Counted from the first letter of the stretch, positions 1 through 11,060 are shown. The stretch: DNA of 64,000 nt from Macrosoma leucophasiata (GCA_036365455.1 JAWQUS010000003.1:3492001-3556000), one strand, 5' to 3'. Notes: generated by a model from the sequence alone, not told the origin. Numbers and translations: made by a program.

Positions 1-783
1 GAAAAATAGACGGTAACACCATGTCAAACAGTTCCGCAGAGCACTCACCATTGTAGAGACGGTACAACACAGAAGCCCAATGTCTCTGCGGAGGCTCAAT
101 CTGTGTATATTTGTGGATAATGAACTGAGTTTTATATCGACGAAAGCTCTTAAAATAATCAACACAAAAGTCATAAAATTTAAAGACAACATAACTGCTC
201 AATGGATATGACACAGAATAATAATTGCAATAGAAAAGATGGACTTTACTTGGATATTATGAATGTTTAAACTAAACGTAGAGCCCGATAACATTTTATG
301 TTATGAGTAAGTGTACAATTTGTTTCACGAAGGAACTTATCATAGCTTTCCCGGTTCTCTAGAAAGTTCTACATTTCTAGTGCGTGTTTAGTTTGCATAA
401 CAGTTGTTTATGCAACAAATGGAATCATTTTTGCTCCCGGCTCCGTTTGCTCTCTAAGTGCTGGTTTCCTGGTAAAACACGGTATAACTGTGTTTGTTTA
501 AATAATTACAGCATTTAGCGAGATGCTAGTCACAATCCAATGATGGTGATATTTTAAATGTCTAGTTGTCAATCTTTCAAAAATAATATTCATTCCGAAA
601 TGAAATCTGTAAATATATTTAATTTACATGATTTATCATTGGCGTTAGCTAAATTAAGTTGACTAATACTGGTTGTAGACTATTTTCATTTAAAGAAGAT
701 GGTTGTAGACTGTTCGGAACACAGAATTATTCCGTGGTTCGGAACTAATTATTTCAAGTAAATTACTTTTTGATTTATTTACT
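1..783. other. AT-rich DNA, nothing recognised
   Basis: No open frame of convincing length, no terminal repeat and no similarity to the other repeats of this window was seen here. It is ordinary AT-rich non-coding sequence. Confidence 0.6.
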
Positions 784-920
784 GTCATGAAAGTGACAAA
801 CACGCATATAGTTCACATTGATGGTGAGTGAGAACCAGCACTTGAGAAAGAGTAGGTATGAGGAGTAGACATTTCAATATAGATGCGTTGTCACTCTTTA
901 GGACCAAGCTGTTGCCGGGT
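784..920 (-). repeat. Metulj-like SINE, decayed 3' part
   Basis: Read on the plus strand, it runs from 'gaaagtgacaaacacgcat' through 'gttcacattgatg' to 'gatgcgttgtcactc', which are landmarks of the Metulj-like SINE in reverse orientation. The 5' half of the element is missing and many positions are changed, so this is an old copy. It lies just 3' (on the plus strand) of unique DNA and about 75 bp before a tRNA-derived SINE. Confidence 0.65.
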
Positions 921-994
921 ATTGCGATGCCATATAAATGCGATTCAAGCTTCAATTTGAATCTTTTTCCCAATGAAGTTTCATTAAATATAAA

Positions 995-1301
995 CGTAAC
1001 TTCACGCCTGTAATCCCCGAAGGGGTAGGCAGAGGTAAATGCATGCATTCAAGCATACATGCAAACAGCCACGATTCGCCGGTTACGTTTTGGCCCATGT
1101 AACAGGTGGCGAGCCTGTTGACATCTCCGGGCACATACCAAACTTCGAGGTACTGGGAAATTTCCAGAAAATGGAAAAATCCCAATAGAAGCAGAGATAA
1201 AGGACTTTACACCATTATCTCTGACAACCCCCTACCCGGGAATCGAACCCAGGACCTCAGCGTAGTACTAGTGGTCTGCTACCACTAGGCTACCGAGGCA
1301 G
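995..1301 (-). repeat. tRNA-derived SINE (family B), full length with target-site duplication
   Basis: On the minus strand the element starts with a tRNA-like head: box A 'tagcctagtgg' and box B 'ggttcgattcc', the internal RNA polymerase III promoter. A roughly 200-bp body follows, then a tail 'cctctgcctacccc' + 'ttcggggattacaggcg' + 'tgaagttac'. It is flanked by a perfect 11-bp direct repeat, 'ttaaatataaa', at 984-994 and 1302-1312, as expected from target-primed reverse transcription. This is the best-preserved copy of the family here. The tail resembles the 3' end of the LINE fragments at 3.1 and 39.8 kb, the likely source of its reverse transcriptase. It encodes no protein; open frames over it are chance. 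Confidence 0.9.
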
Positions 1302-1617
1302 TTAAATATAAAATGTGTGATAATACCAAAATAAAACGCTGATGTAATGAGAGTTCAATTAGTTAAATTAATCTGCAAAGTTAAGAAAGAAAAGTGAAAG
1401 AATGGTCAATTATTAATTTGTTAAAATTGATCATTAGACCACTTTGAGCACGTTGATAGTTTCCGTTTTATGATAATATATTTGCATCTGTCATCGGTCA
1501 TGATTTCATTTACTTGCATTAAAGGCCTTTAAGTATAATAAGGTTTCAAAACAATAAGAAAACGAATAGGTAAAGTCGTTCATAAATAACGTCCTACTCC
1601 TGCGTCAGTCTTTTTCC

Positions 1618-1844
1618 TTTTTTTTTTTAATGAAATGGAAGTGTCAAACAAGCATGCAGTTCACATAGATGTTAAGTGATGACTACAGCCTATAGACACC
1701 CACACAAAGATTCAAAATGCAGATGCGTTACCACTCCTGAGGCCTAAGGTGTTGTGCCTCTGTGCCGGAAATTACAGGGCTGTACATTACCACCTGACCG
1801 GAACACGATAGTGCTGAATACTACCATTTAGCGGCAAGTATATA
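1618..1844 (-). repeat. Metulj-like SINE, 5'-truncated
   Basis: It begins on the plus strand with a T-run (the A-tail of a minus-strand element), followed by 'ggaagtgtcaaacaagcatg' and 'gttaagtgatgact', and ends just after 'tagcggcaagtata'. About 70 bp of the element's 5' end is missing. It is close to the window consensus, so it is relatively young. Confidence 0.85.
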
Positions 1845-2069
1845 TTTCCCATCTTTCCGTCAAGTGTAACGGCACATGTTATGAACGGTCTCTATGTATA
1901 TTATTATCAATTTTTTCCCGGGCTATTTCGCGCTCCACATTCTCTGCTATACATTTTAACAATTAATTAAAAATAAAATATTGCTTACTTCTAGAATATG
2001 AATTTCACAAGCTTCAGTTCTTCGTAAGATAGCTTTCATCTAATTGTATCCAAGAAAAATATCAACAAA

Positions 2070-2686
2070 AAACCGGTCAAGTGCGGTGGGCCACGCGCGG
2101 TGTAGGGTTCCGTAGTTACAATGTAAGAGATGTAATGACCAAAATAAATAAATATTTTCTATGGAGTTTTTCGAAATTTTGGAGTAAAATACATTTGGTC
2201 GACTATTACTCGCAGACTTGTAAAGCCAACTTAGGTGTGATAGTTTTCCTTTTAATTTTATTATATATGGCTACTATTGCCGTATCGTTTGAATTTCTAA
2301 CAACAACATTTAAGTCAGTAGGGGGGGGGACACTTGACTCTAACAAAAGTTGGCCCTTTAAAGCTTAATAAGTCACGAACCGTTACCTAAATTGAAAAAT
2401 GATGTTAGCACACTCCTCACATTTTTTAAAGACCTATCCAACGATATCCTACACTATATAAAAAACTAAAAAATATCCGCGTGTTACATGTGGGGAGGTA
2501 CCTTAAACAAAAAAAAAGTATTTTTTTATTCTACCACTTTTTTGCGTTGTAAAGATGTATACTTGTGCCAAATTTCAAGTCTCTAGTACTTATAGTTTTT
2601 GCGCTTAACCGAGGACGGACAGACTGACAGACAGACAGACAAGGCGAAATTATAAGGGTTCCTCGTTTACTCCGGTACCCTAAAAA
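2070..2686 (+). repeat. Dispersed lepidopteran repeat 'aaaccggtcaagtgcgg ... ggtaccctaaaa' (family G)
   Basis: The left end reads 'aaaccggtcaagtgcgg' followed by 'agggttccgtag'. The right end has 'gtgccaaatttcaagtc', a run of 'acagacagacag' and finally 'ggttcc...ggtaccctaaaa'. These landmarks are very common across moth genomes. A second copy starts at 25830. The open frame across the left half is not convincing coding sequence. The transposon class is not certain from this window alone. Confidence 0.7.
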
Positions 2687-2691
2687 GACAT

Positions 2692-3083
2692 AGTATACAC
2701 GCTTATCAAATGAAATTAACAGCTTCCCTTCTAATGATATCATCGTTAAGCTCCAGCGGCGTATAGTGGGCATTTGACACGATTAACGGATGTTTCATTT
2801 CGCTTATCAAGTTGACATCATGAAGGACAAGCAGACCATTTTAATCTTGTCGTGTATTTTCTTAATACAACTTAGCATCGTGGAGATATTGAACAGATTC
2901 ACTAACATATTGAGGTAGTTGAGATAGTCAATGATAAAGAGATTGATGATTAAGAAAACAGTAAGACACGTCACATATTCTTATATTAGTTCAGTAGTCA
3001 CCGGTTTGATTTAAAAATAATTTTAGTGTATGCGAGATAAACCCGTAAAATAGGTTTTCAGTTGTTCAATTGACATTTCTTTG
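2692..3083. other. AT-rich spacer, nothing recognised
   Basis: Between a family G repeat and a LINE remnant. No coding or repeat signal was noticed. Confidence 0.5.
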
Positions 3084-3240
3084 GTGTGATGGTGCGGTCA
3101 AAAGTCTTAGGAATTGGCGTGCATGTATGAAGAGAATGATGAAGGTAGATGAGGCACGAGAGGTATGTCAGTACCGGAATATCTGGCGCTCCACACTCTC
3201 TGCCTACCCCGTTAGGGACCTGGCGTGAAGATACATACAT
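3084..3240 (+). pseudogene. Non-LTR retrotransposon (LINE family 2) 3' end fragment
   Basis: The frame from 3088 to a TGA at 3226-3228 reads as a LINE C-terminus with 'NWRACMKRMMKVDEAREVC' and 'WRSTLSAYPVRDLA'. It matches the longer copy ending at 39848 almost residue for residue. The 5' part of the element is absent, as is usual for aborted reverse transcription. The 3' untranslated tail is short ('agatacatacata'). The fragment makes no enzyme on its own. The DNA over the stop codon, 'ctgcctaccccgttagggac', resembles the tail of the tRNA-derived SINE. Confidence 0.8.
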
Positions 3241-5443
3241 ATTTTTTTTTAAATCATTTAATTTGCCAACAATGCAGATTGAACTGGTTTTCATAAATGT
3301 CCAAATTTTCATACCTCTCTCAAGGTTTCTGAGTAATCACTATAAAAATTCATCACTTGATGTGTAACAAAAACCATAATGCATCTCAATTATGTCTCGC
3401 TTGGCAGTCCAAAGACTACATTAAGAAAATAGCGTGAAACAAGTTTAATATGGACGGCGTATATAATGGTTTTATCTGAAATATAAAAATCGCAAAGATG
3501 CGTGTGCGCATGATGCTAGATCTGAGCGCTACAGATTGAAACGATTACGTCTCCGCCATTTTGTTTTTGAAACAAAATAAGGTAAAAGGCAACGAGAACG
3601 ATTTATTTATAGAATGAGTCAGTTTGTTCTTCATGTTATAAAAGTACCCAACCAAACATAACAGAAAATATTTAGGTTAATAAAAATATTGATTAACATT
3701 TTGATGATGTCCTTAAAAACCATCTCATTTAAGTAATTAAACGTTGAATTTGATGTTAAAAATTTACTTTCTCAGTGGAAAAAAACAGTTAGTTATGAGT
3801 TACAAAACGCCAAAATAATTTCTATTACGGAAAACTTAAAATGTAAATGATCTTCCAAAATATTAGGTTTGTGACGTGTCTTACTGTTACGAATCTGACT
3901 GTACTGAAACTGATATAATCCCACTCGTAATGCATATTATCAGAAATATTGTACGAGTAGTTCATATTTTTTTTTATTTGAACTTAGTTTATTTGAATTT
4001 TGTAAAAGTAATACATGTTTGTATCTTTTTTGTGTCAATAAAATACAATAGTAAGTTTGAAGTGGTTGATTGTCTATTTAATAATACAATTTAAGAAAAA
4101 AATACCTAAAAATTTATTTCAATTTATAATGTTTGCACCCGAATGTACGCGGTGTATGGATTTGTAAACAAATTTTCACTTTTAAGACCGGGCTTTTGGG
4201 ACGTAGACGTTTTTTGATTACGGTCGAATGGACCACGATCCATTCTTTTTGGCCCGTTCAGACTAAGTACCGGCCTTTCATGGCTATCTCTAATAATGCT
4301 CAATATCAGGTAATCGTGACAAAAATCGTCAATACAATACAATTAATTTAATTATTTTTTTTTAACTTCAGCAGACATAACTTTTTTTTAATTTTTTGAA
4401 CTTCATTTAATTTTAAAAAACTCAGCAGCAGAGGTACCGATTACGTTTTCCGGTGAGTTATTTCAGGTCGAACCAAAAGTGGCATAGATTTTATGAAGAA
4501 TTTCTTGAAATTTCACGAAATCCGTATCAAATAAGTTAAATTAATACGAGTATTACGTCCCATTCATAACACTGATACCTCACAGAATTCAGGTTACTAC
4601 AATTAACTGTGACATTGGAAGTTCTCTCTGTCATTACCATCCATGAATGCGACGCGTTATCGCAGATGGCATCATCACATGATATCATAAATTCCTTCCC
4701 AGTACTCATTTCTATCTGTTTCACGCGTAGATATTAGATACAGATCAATTAATTCTTATAAATGTCAGTTGTGCAGTGCAACACAGTTGATGAAGAATCT
4801 TTTTAGAAATAGGTACGTAAAACGAAGTTACGTGGACTTCGGATCCTTTTTAAAAAATGCATGCAGCAGGGTGATGATAAAAACGATGTGTAGGAAGTCA
4901 AAATTTATCTAAAGGTCAAAATTTATATGTAATAGGCACTCATTTATGATTTGATGACCAATGTATCTGCCGCGATGATCAAACTACCATTTTCAAAATG
5001 CAATCGCCATCGATTAAATTCGTTCCGATCTATCCACGTAATGGTAATTTAAGCCAACTCGTAGATATCTACAAAATCCAGCGGCAATACTGAGTAGGTA
5101 CTTTATTTATTATTAGTTATTGCTCGCGACATCGTCCGCGTTATATTTAATCATTGTAGTTTCATCCATCAGATCCGTCCAGTAGTTTATTGTGAAAGGA
5201 TACTCTTTCATCCATCCATCCATCCAACCATACTCACAAAAAGTCGCATTTATAATATTAGTAGTATGTTAGTGAAGCAAAATTAAAATTACTTTTAAAT
5301 TCTGAGATCTAAAATAATCTATCATTTATGTAGGTAGCTTTTGTGATTGAATATCAGATCGAACTCAGTAAATTAAAAAAAGAGCTTAGGAAAAGAAGAC
5401 CTTCGTCGGAGATCCAATACTTCTTCTGAGGCCACAGGAGTGC
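3241..5443. other. AT-rich non-coding stretch
   Basis: Mostly A+T-rich sequence with T-runs near 3240 and 3970. A short (atcc)n tract lies at about 5211-5225. At 4124-4351 both strands are open for about 72 codons and base composition is less AT-rich than around it. I recognise neither frame and do not call a gene; an unidentified repeat is possible. Confidence 0.5.
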
Positions 5444-5705
5444 GTCCGCCTATCGACATTGCTGTCGTCAATGTCATTGCTGTCAATTTTAACTACAAGA
5501 GCAATAACAATAATCTAAATAATCTACCATTATAGCTTATTTATCACCTACGAAAGCAAGAACACATCGACGACTCAACGCAGCTTCTCAAGAACATCAG
5601 TCAGCTTATCAATGCTGCTTTTAAAAGTGCTACAAATCGACATGAAAAATTGACAGCAATAACAATGACGACAGCGATTTCCTTTTTTTTGTAATATAGG
5701 CGGAC
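5444..5705. mobile_element. MITE-like element with long terminal inverted repeats (~262 bp)
   Basis: The left arm starts 'gtccgcctatcgacattg' and the right arm ends '...ataggcggac'. The left arm (5444 to about 5490), read in reverse complement, matches the right arm (about 5644-5705), including the words 'aattgacagcaat' and 'gacgacagc'; the right arm has an extra T-rich insert. The interior has no coding potential. This is the layout of a non-autonomous DNA transposon. No target-site duplication is clear, so the superfamily is not assigned. Confidence 0.65.
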
Positions 5706-6322
5706 GGCCCTATTATATTTTGGGTTAGATAGATTAGGCCATAACGATAAGGTGAAATTAAGGTATTACCTAAGGTGAAATTCCATTAAATAAATAGGAT
5801 TTCGAGCACGATAAAAACAAACCATCAAACAGAAAACTGTATAGTTGACGTTACGGTATCAATGAACGAACTGTTACAGACTTCATACAAAAGCCGTCAT
5901 CCGAAACGTACTGTAACCACATCCTGTGGTAAACTGAATAAAGCTATTATTTGATGAAATGCCATTGTGCGAATTCGCAAAATTGTTTTTGTTATCTGTC
6001 GCCGTGTTTTAGATACCATGAAATTTATGGCTCTTGAATTTTAGACTGAGCTGAGATGTGAATTATTCAAATTTTAAATGGTGAAAAAAACACATTAATC
6101 ACTTAATCCGGAGCCCGACATCAAAGTGAGAATGCATTTGATTCCTTAGATTAGTTGAAACTCAAACTAAGTTGCTGGAGTAGTCACATAAGTAGAGATT
6201 CAAACTACGTAGTAACTTAGTTTGAGTATAAAACTGCTTTTATCCGCAACTTCTTTAATAATTTGCGGTAGTAAAATTTTAGAAATATGAATAACTTTAC
6301 AGGTCGGTGAGAGTTAATTGTG
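5706..6322. other. AT-rich spacer with a 17-bp inverted repeat
   Basis: The arms at 6160-6176 ('actcaaactaagttgct') and 6211-6227 ('agtaacttagtttgagt') pair with one mismatch around a 34-base loop. Otherwise nothing is recognised. Confidence 0.55.
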
Positions 6323-6608
6323 TTTTTTTTTATGTAATGGAAGTGGCAAACAAGCATGCAGTTCACATTGATGTTAAGTGACGACTGCAGCCTATAGGCA
6401 TCCACACAAAGACCAAGGTCAAAATGCAGATGCGTTACCACTCCTGAGGCCTTAGGTGTTATGCCTCTGTGCCGGAAATTACAGGGCCGTACATTACCAC
6501 CTGAACGGAACTCGATAGTGCTGAACACTATCATTTAGCGGCAAGTATATTAGGTAATGCGGTAGTGCCTACGCCCGCGAGCTCCGTCACTGGAGCTCTA
6601 CCACCAGT
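6323..6608 (-). repeat. Metulj-like SINE, near full length
   Basis: A T-run at the plus-strand left is followed by 'atgtaatggaagtggcaaac', and the element runs through 'acacgatagtgctgaac' to 'gagctctaccaccagt'. On the minus strand this is a SINE beginning 'actggtggtagagctc' and ending 'cattacata' plus an A-tail. About 285 bp is present, which appears complete by comparison with the copies at 19.7, 24.5, 38.1 and 56.6 kb. It encodes no protein. Confidence 0.9.
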
Positions 6609-7210
6609 AAAATATGTGTAAAATATTTAAAAATGTATTTTTCACTTTATCAGTGTTAGTTAAATGGAATCAACTTAAAAAGGTACATTAATTTTATAGT
6701 TATGAAAATCCAATAGCATATATCAAAAATGCTAAATACAGAGAAGACGAACGGGATGATCATTTATCTTCTTGAGACAGTATGACATAACGGTTTACGG
6801 CTATAAAACTGTTCAAAACCATTGTTTCATCTTTTTTATTCAAAATGGAATTGGGAATTGTATTTTTGATTCATATTTCAATAATCATGAGTTGATTTGC
6901 ATAATGAGAGGATAAAACATGTTTTAATGAAAGATAACGGCTGATTGATCGTGTTCTTTATTGATTCCATATTTCAGATGATTTATAATTTTAAATTTGA
7001 TTTATTATTTGTTTTAGCTATTTATGATATCTTTATTAATAATATGATATTACAAATTGGTTCGATGTGAGACAATTGTAGAAATAACTATCTACTTCAA
7101 CCAAATAATAATTTCTCCTAAAATTTATCTTCTATATACAATATTGTTTTACTAGTGGAAGAATTTCAGTTTGTACTATTATAACAAGAGTGCATAATGA
7201 ATTAACGAAT
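6609..7210. other. AT-rich DNA, nothing recognised
   Basis: No open frame or repeat landmark was seen. Confidence 0.5.
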
Positions 7211-7409
7211 ATATCTGCGGCCACATGATAGAGGTCAGCACTATCATGCTCCGGTTAGGTGGTTATGTATGGAACCGTAATCTATAAAAGAAGTAAAACA
7301 ACTAAGGGTAGCAATGTATCTGCATTTTTTGTGAAGATGTCTACAGGTTGCAGTCATCATATAGGCGAACTGCGTGGTTGTTTGCCATATATGTTAATTA
7401 AAAAAAAAT
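7211..7409 (+). repeat. Metulj-like SINE, old divergent copy
   Basis: The order 'atctgcggccacatgatag', 'cagcactatcatgctccgg', 'ggttgcagtcatca', 'gttgtttgccat' and a terminal A-run is that of a plus-strand Metulj-like SINE. The first ~70 bp of the element are missing and the body is heavily mutated. Confidence 0.7.
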
Positions 7410-8024
7410 ATTAAAATTGTTTTGTGGCTGTGACCGTATTCCAAATTATTTGCTTAACAATAGTTTCCTATTCAAACACTATTTTAATAGAAACAGAATC
7501 AATTTTCTGTAAATGAAAATATACTACGGAAATTAGAGCATTTATCCTACAGTTCATTTGATGTGTTAATCTTAATAATAAATGACTAGTAAACAAGTTT
7601 TATCTAGCAGTCATATTGTCTAATTAAAAACACACTTTATCTCCTAAGATTATTCTAAAGTGCGGAACATACTACAAATATTAATAACATCGATTCAACA
7701 TGGCAGTAGCTACTAGCTTGATTTATATCTTAATTTCTGGAGCGAAATATTTTCATGGCTCTATTTAAATTTAGTATCAATCATGAATCAAATTATGGTA
7801 GCAATGGACCTGTGGTTTCGTAATTCTGAATCGGTTCTGATAAAGATAATATCAGTGAGGTTGGAGGTCGTTTAGATACAGCTTCGGTGGATTTATTGAA
7901 ATTTCAAAACTGAGATATTAGAGGAACTCGAGATATGCTATGACCTTTACTGTGTTTAGAGATTCAATAGGTTGTTGAATATTTGAAGTAAGTATTCAAA
8001 TGCAAAATTAGGAAAAATTATTAA
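7410..8024. other. AT-rich DNA, nothing recognised
   Basis: No feature noticed between two SINE copies. Confidence 0.5.
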
Positions 8025-8200
8025 TTTTTTTTTTTTTTATTTAATTGAAGTGGCAAACAAGCATGCAGTTCACATTGATGTTAAGTGATGACTGCAGCCT
8101 ATAGACACCCACACAAAGTCCAAGGTCAAAATGCAAATGCGTTACCACTCCTGAGGCCTAAGGTGTTATGCCTCTGTGCCGGAAATTACAGGGCCGTACA
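8025..8200 (-). repeat. Metulj-like SINE, 5'-truncated
   Basis: A 14-base T-run (A-tail of the minus-strand copy) precedes 'gaagtggcaaacaagcatgc'. The copy stops abruptly after 'acagggccgtaca', about the middle of the element. High similarity to the window consensus suggests a fairly young truncated insertion. Confidence 0.85.
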
Positions 8201-8640
8201 AGATTATGTCGTATGGCCGTTTTAGATATGAATTAAGAGAAATTTAGAGATTTGTGCACAAAACATACAAAAATTGTGTGCACTAAACATGTTTATAACT
8301 GTAATAAGTATCGTTTTGGTAAATTTGGAAAACAATTTAAATTCATGATTGGCCATACACACAAAAGTTATCGATGGTTCATACAAACATTTAAAAAAAT
8401 TGATTCAATACTTATACTTTTGATACAACATGATCGAGGATCCGATTGCATGTGTCAAGTTGTTGGCGGTTTCTTTGCGTAATCTTACATCGTACATCTT
8501 ACCTATTTCATAAACTGGCGCTTATAAAGTTCTTCTCTTATTTAATGTCTTACCTGAAATGAAAAAAAAAAAACATTATAAACATGAGTGCGGTAATTAT
8601 TTTCCTTCAACATTACTTTGTTATAAAGACATGATTATAA
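8201..8640. other. AT-rich DNA between two SINEs
   Basis: A frame stays open at 8252-8482, but its product is not recognised and the region has the composition of the surrounding DNA. The end of this stretch (8626-8639) is the left copy of the presumed duplication flanking the next SINE. Confidence 0.5.
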
Positions 8641-9105
8641 TAATAATAATAATTTTTTAATTTTTTATATATATATTTGTTGTTTTTTTATACATATATA
8701 TGTAAAAAATTATTTAATAAGTTGGATAAATAAATAAGTGGAATAATAATGGCAACCCATTATACGTCCCACTGCTGGGCACGAGTCTCTCCCCTTTTTT
8801 GGGGGGGAGGCCTGGAGCTTACTCCACCACGCTGCTCCAATGCGGATTGGTGGAGGTGGGTGGGTTAGTGGCCAACCCACTGTCGGATGTTTTCAAACCG
8901 CCCATAAGGCCTCCGACAAGGTTTAACGACTGCTATCCATCGATAGCAACCGGGACCCACGGCTTAACGTGCCCTCCGAAGCACGGAAACGCGCATTTAA
9001 TTTGCCACTAGCGGTCACCCATCACACTACCCGACCGCGCCCGTAGTGCTTAACCGGGCAGATCGCTTACGATCTACACCAGCCGCTGGGCCATGCGCGC
9101 CTCCT
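8641..9105 (-). repeat. 5S-rRNA-derived SINE (SINE3-like) with LINE-like tail
   Basis: Read on the minus strand, the head contains 'ggttaagcactacgggcgcg' followed by 'gatgggtgaccgc'. This closely follows the box C region of eukaryotic 5S rRNA, which supplies the internal RNA polymerase III promoter in SINE3 elements. The body contains 'gtgcttcggagggcacg' and ends 'ccagcagtgggacg', a tail common at lepidopteran LINE 3' ends, then an AT-rich (taa)n stretch. Imperfect flanking repeats 'aagacatgattata' (8626-8639) and 'aagacataattatt' (9106-9119) look like a target-site duplication. The 9-kb open frame in this GC-rich block is not a protein gene. Confidence 0.7.
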
Positions 9106-9221
9106 AAGACATAATTATTATATGCATAATGATGTTAGGGTCAATTTAGTACGATAGTACGATAGGTTAGGAATACCTTAGTCCGATTTTTCTTGTACCT
9201 TAGAACTTTGGTACTTGGGAC

Positions 9222-9360
9222 TGTAGGCACCACCGCATTACTTTATACATCTGCCAAAAAATGGTACTATCATCCCGTCGTAGTTTTATAAGTTACTTTT
9301 ATATGTCATTAGGAGGCAAACAAGCATTAATTTTATATTGATGGTAAGTTAAAACCGTAG
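9222..9360. repeat. Two opposed Metulj-like SINE remnants
   Basis: 'gtaggcaccaccgcattac' and 'atctgccaaaaaatggtac' (9222-9283) are a 5' fragment on the plus strand. 'aggaggcaaacaagcat' and 'tattgatggtaag' (9298-9360) are a 3' fragment on the minus strand. Both are much decayed. Confidence 0.55.
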
Positions 9361-9760
9361 GTAATGCACTGGAATTGGTGTCGAAAATATCACTATTTGT
9401 GGTGGCAAGTGCCTGCTACCATAGCACTTCTATTGTCTTATTTATTATTTAGAATTTCTATGAGCATGACATTTGTCATTTTCATGACACAAAAAAGTGA
9501 ATGGTGCACCTAAATGTACAAAGATACTAACTATATTACTACAACTGTTTTACTGCTTGTTAAAATCAAAGTGTTATTTTATTAAGTAATAAAATAACAA
9601 TATAGCTGTTTAATAATTGTGACAAATGAGATCACGATTTCTCATTCTAGGTTTACAGCTAATAAGCCATTCAAGCACTTAAATTTAAGGTAGATTGCAC
9701 CACATTGACAGTGTTTTAGCAAACTAACGGCTAAATACTCAAACGTCACTTAAATCTAAG
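9361..9760. other. AT-rich DNA, nothing firm
   Basis: Contains 'attgcaccacattgaca', reminiscent of ends of lepidopteran foldback elements, but no partner arm was found. Confidence 0.4.
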
Positions 9761-9906
9761 TTTTTTTACACATACAACACATACACAAACACCCAGACTC
9801 GAAACAAATATCTGTAGGCCATACAAATATTTGTTCCGGTGCGTGGATCGAACCCGCGACCCTTCGAATCAAACGGTGGTTTCGCACCGCTGGACTAACC
9901 GGGTCG
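9761..9906 (-). repeat. tRNA-derived SINE (second family)
   Basis: On the minus strand it reads 'ggttagtccagcggtgcg' (box A) and 'gggttcgatccacgcacc' (box B), then a short body with 'atatttgtatggcctacag' and 'gtctgggtgtttgtg', and a seven-base A-tail (the T-run at plus 9761-9767). At about 145 bp it has the form of a complete short SINE. Its body is unlike family B. No clear duplication was seen. Confidence 0.75.
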
Positions 9907-10041
9907 TCAAAATTGCTTTCAGAACAAAATATTCAACAACTGCATTAAATATTTGGATATGGCATTTCTTAATTGTTCATTAGAATAGGGTTTGAAATAG
10001 TTTGAATGACATGATATATGTTTTTTTTTCACTTTGTTTTT

Positions 10042-10175
10042 CTTCTTGGACTCTCACTGCACCTCAGTTAAATTCTCACCACTACCCAAAGGTTGGCTGG
10101 TAGAGAATGCTTTTTAGCATTATGTCCGCCACATGTACCAAATTGTGCAAGAAAGTTTAAATAAATAAATAAATT
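10042..10175 (+). repeat. Non-LTR retrotransposon 3' end with (taaa)n tail
   Basis: Contains 'cccaaaggttggctggtaga', 'gaatgctttttagcat' and 'atgtccgcc', then 'gtttaaataaataaataaa'. I recognise this order as the 3' untranslated end of a widespread lepidopteran LINE. No coding part remains. The adjacent 'gaatgctttttagcattatg' can form a small hairpin, as in other copies I recall. Confidence 0.6.
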
Positions 10176-10312
10176 ATAATATAATATAGTGAAATAAATA
10201 AATAATCTTGGATAATCAACCTTACACGCAAATATTTATGGATTTGATGGTACCTATACCAAATATAACATGTAGCTCAGAGCAGTCGTCTTAGATCGCT
10301 AGTAAATATAAT

Positions 10313-10433
10313 TAAATTGTTGCCACTTTTAGATCACATCCTTTTCTAACTTTAACAGATTTCTTTAAGTTAGAGAAGGATGTGAAATGTTACTTTAACT
10401 TTAACAAATATTTTGGTGCAACCCAGCCTTAGT
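10313..10433. mobile_element. Foldback MITE-like element (family D), partial
   Basis: The arms 'cacatccttttctaactt' (10336-10353) and 'aagttagagaaggatgtg' (10367-10384) pair with one mismatch, separated by 'taacagatttctt'. The right side continues 'aaatgtta' and ends 'ttggtgcaacccagcc'. The same loop, stem and end recur at 37.7-38.4 kb. The outer left arm is degraded here. Confidence 0.65.
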
Positions 10434-11057
10434 GTCATCATGTTAATTGTAAAAAACAAAACATATTCTCCATCGACTTCAGCTATATTTTACAAATAAC
10501 GTTCAGAAATATGAAGCTTACCCACATGAATGGAATCTTTTCTGTACCCACACATCACATATGAATGGATGGGTACAGAAAAGGTTATGAGTTTTGTAGT
10601 CAGTAGAGTTCAGTAGCTTACTGCCTCATTAATAGCTTCACCGTTATCGCAGTTAGTCTAAAACTGCTATTCGCGAAGATTACCCATATAGCACACCATA
10701 ATGACGTCCATCATAGAGACCAGCGCTAACGACCTATCCTATATTTACTAGTTCTCTAATGCTCACTTTTATGGCACAAAAATGCCCTAAAGTGGCAAAC
10801 GAGTATATTAACATAGCTGTATAAATATAATGCCAATACTTTTTAAGACCACCAGTTACACCAAGCTGTATTCGCTTTCTGGCGAAAACCGCTTGAAAAT
10901 CTATGCAGCAGTCTTTGAGTTTACGGCAAACAGACAGACAGTCAATACCACAGTATGCATCACATTGTTTTCTTGACAACAACAAATGCAAAAGTCAATA
11001 TGTTTATACATTAGGAAATCACTTATGATGTCCGAAATTAATAACTATGTTATACTC
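10434..11057. other. AT-rich DNA, nothing recognised
   Basis: An open frame on the minus strand (10734-10991) has no recognisable product. No repeat match was seen. Confidence 0.45.
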
Positions 11058-11060
11058 TAA

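Noticed and set aside
1230..1301. tRNA gene on the minus strand
   Set aside because: The tRNA-like head is fused to a SINE body and flanked by an insertion duplication.
4124..4351. 72-codon frames on both strands
   Set aside because: Symmetric openness and lack of any motif suggest an unidentified repeat or chance, not a gene.
8799..9011. 70-codon open frame in a GC-rich block
   Set aside because: It lies entirely inside the 5S-derived SINE on the other strand, so the open frame follows from the SINE's composition.
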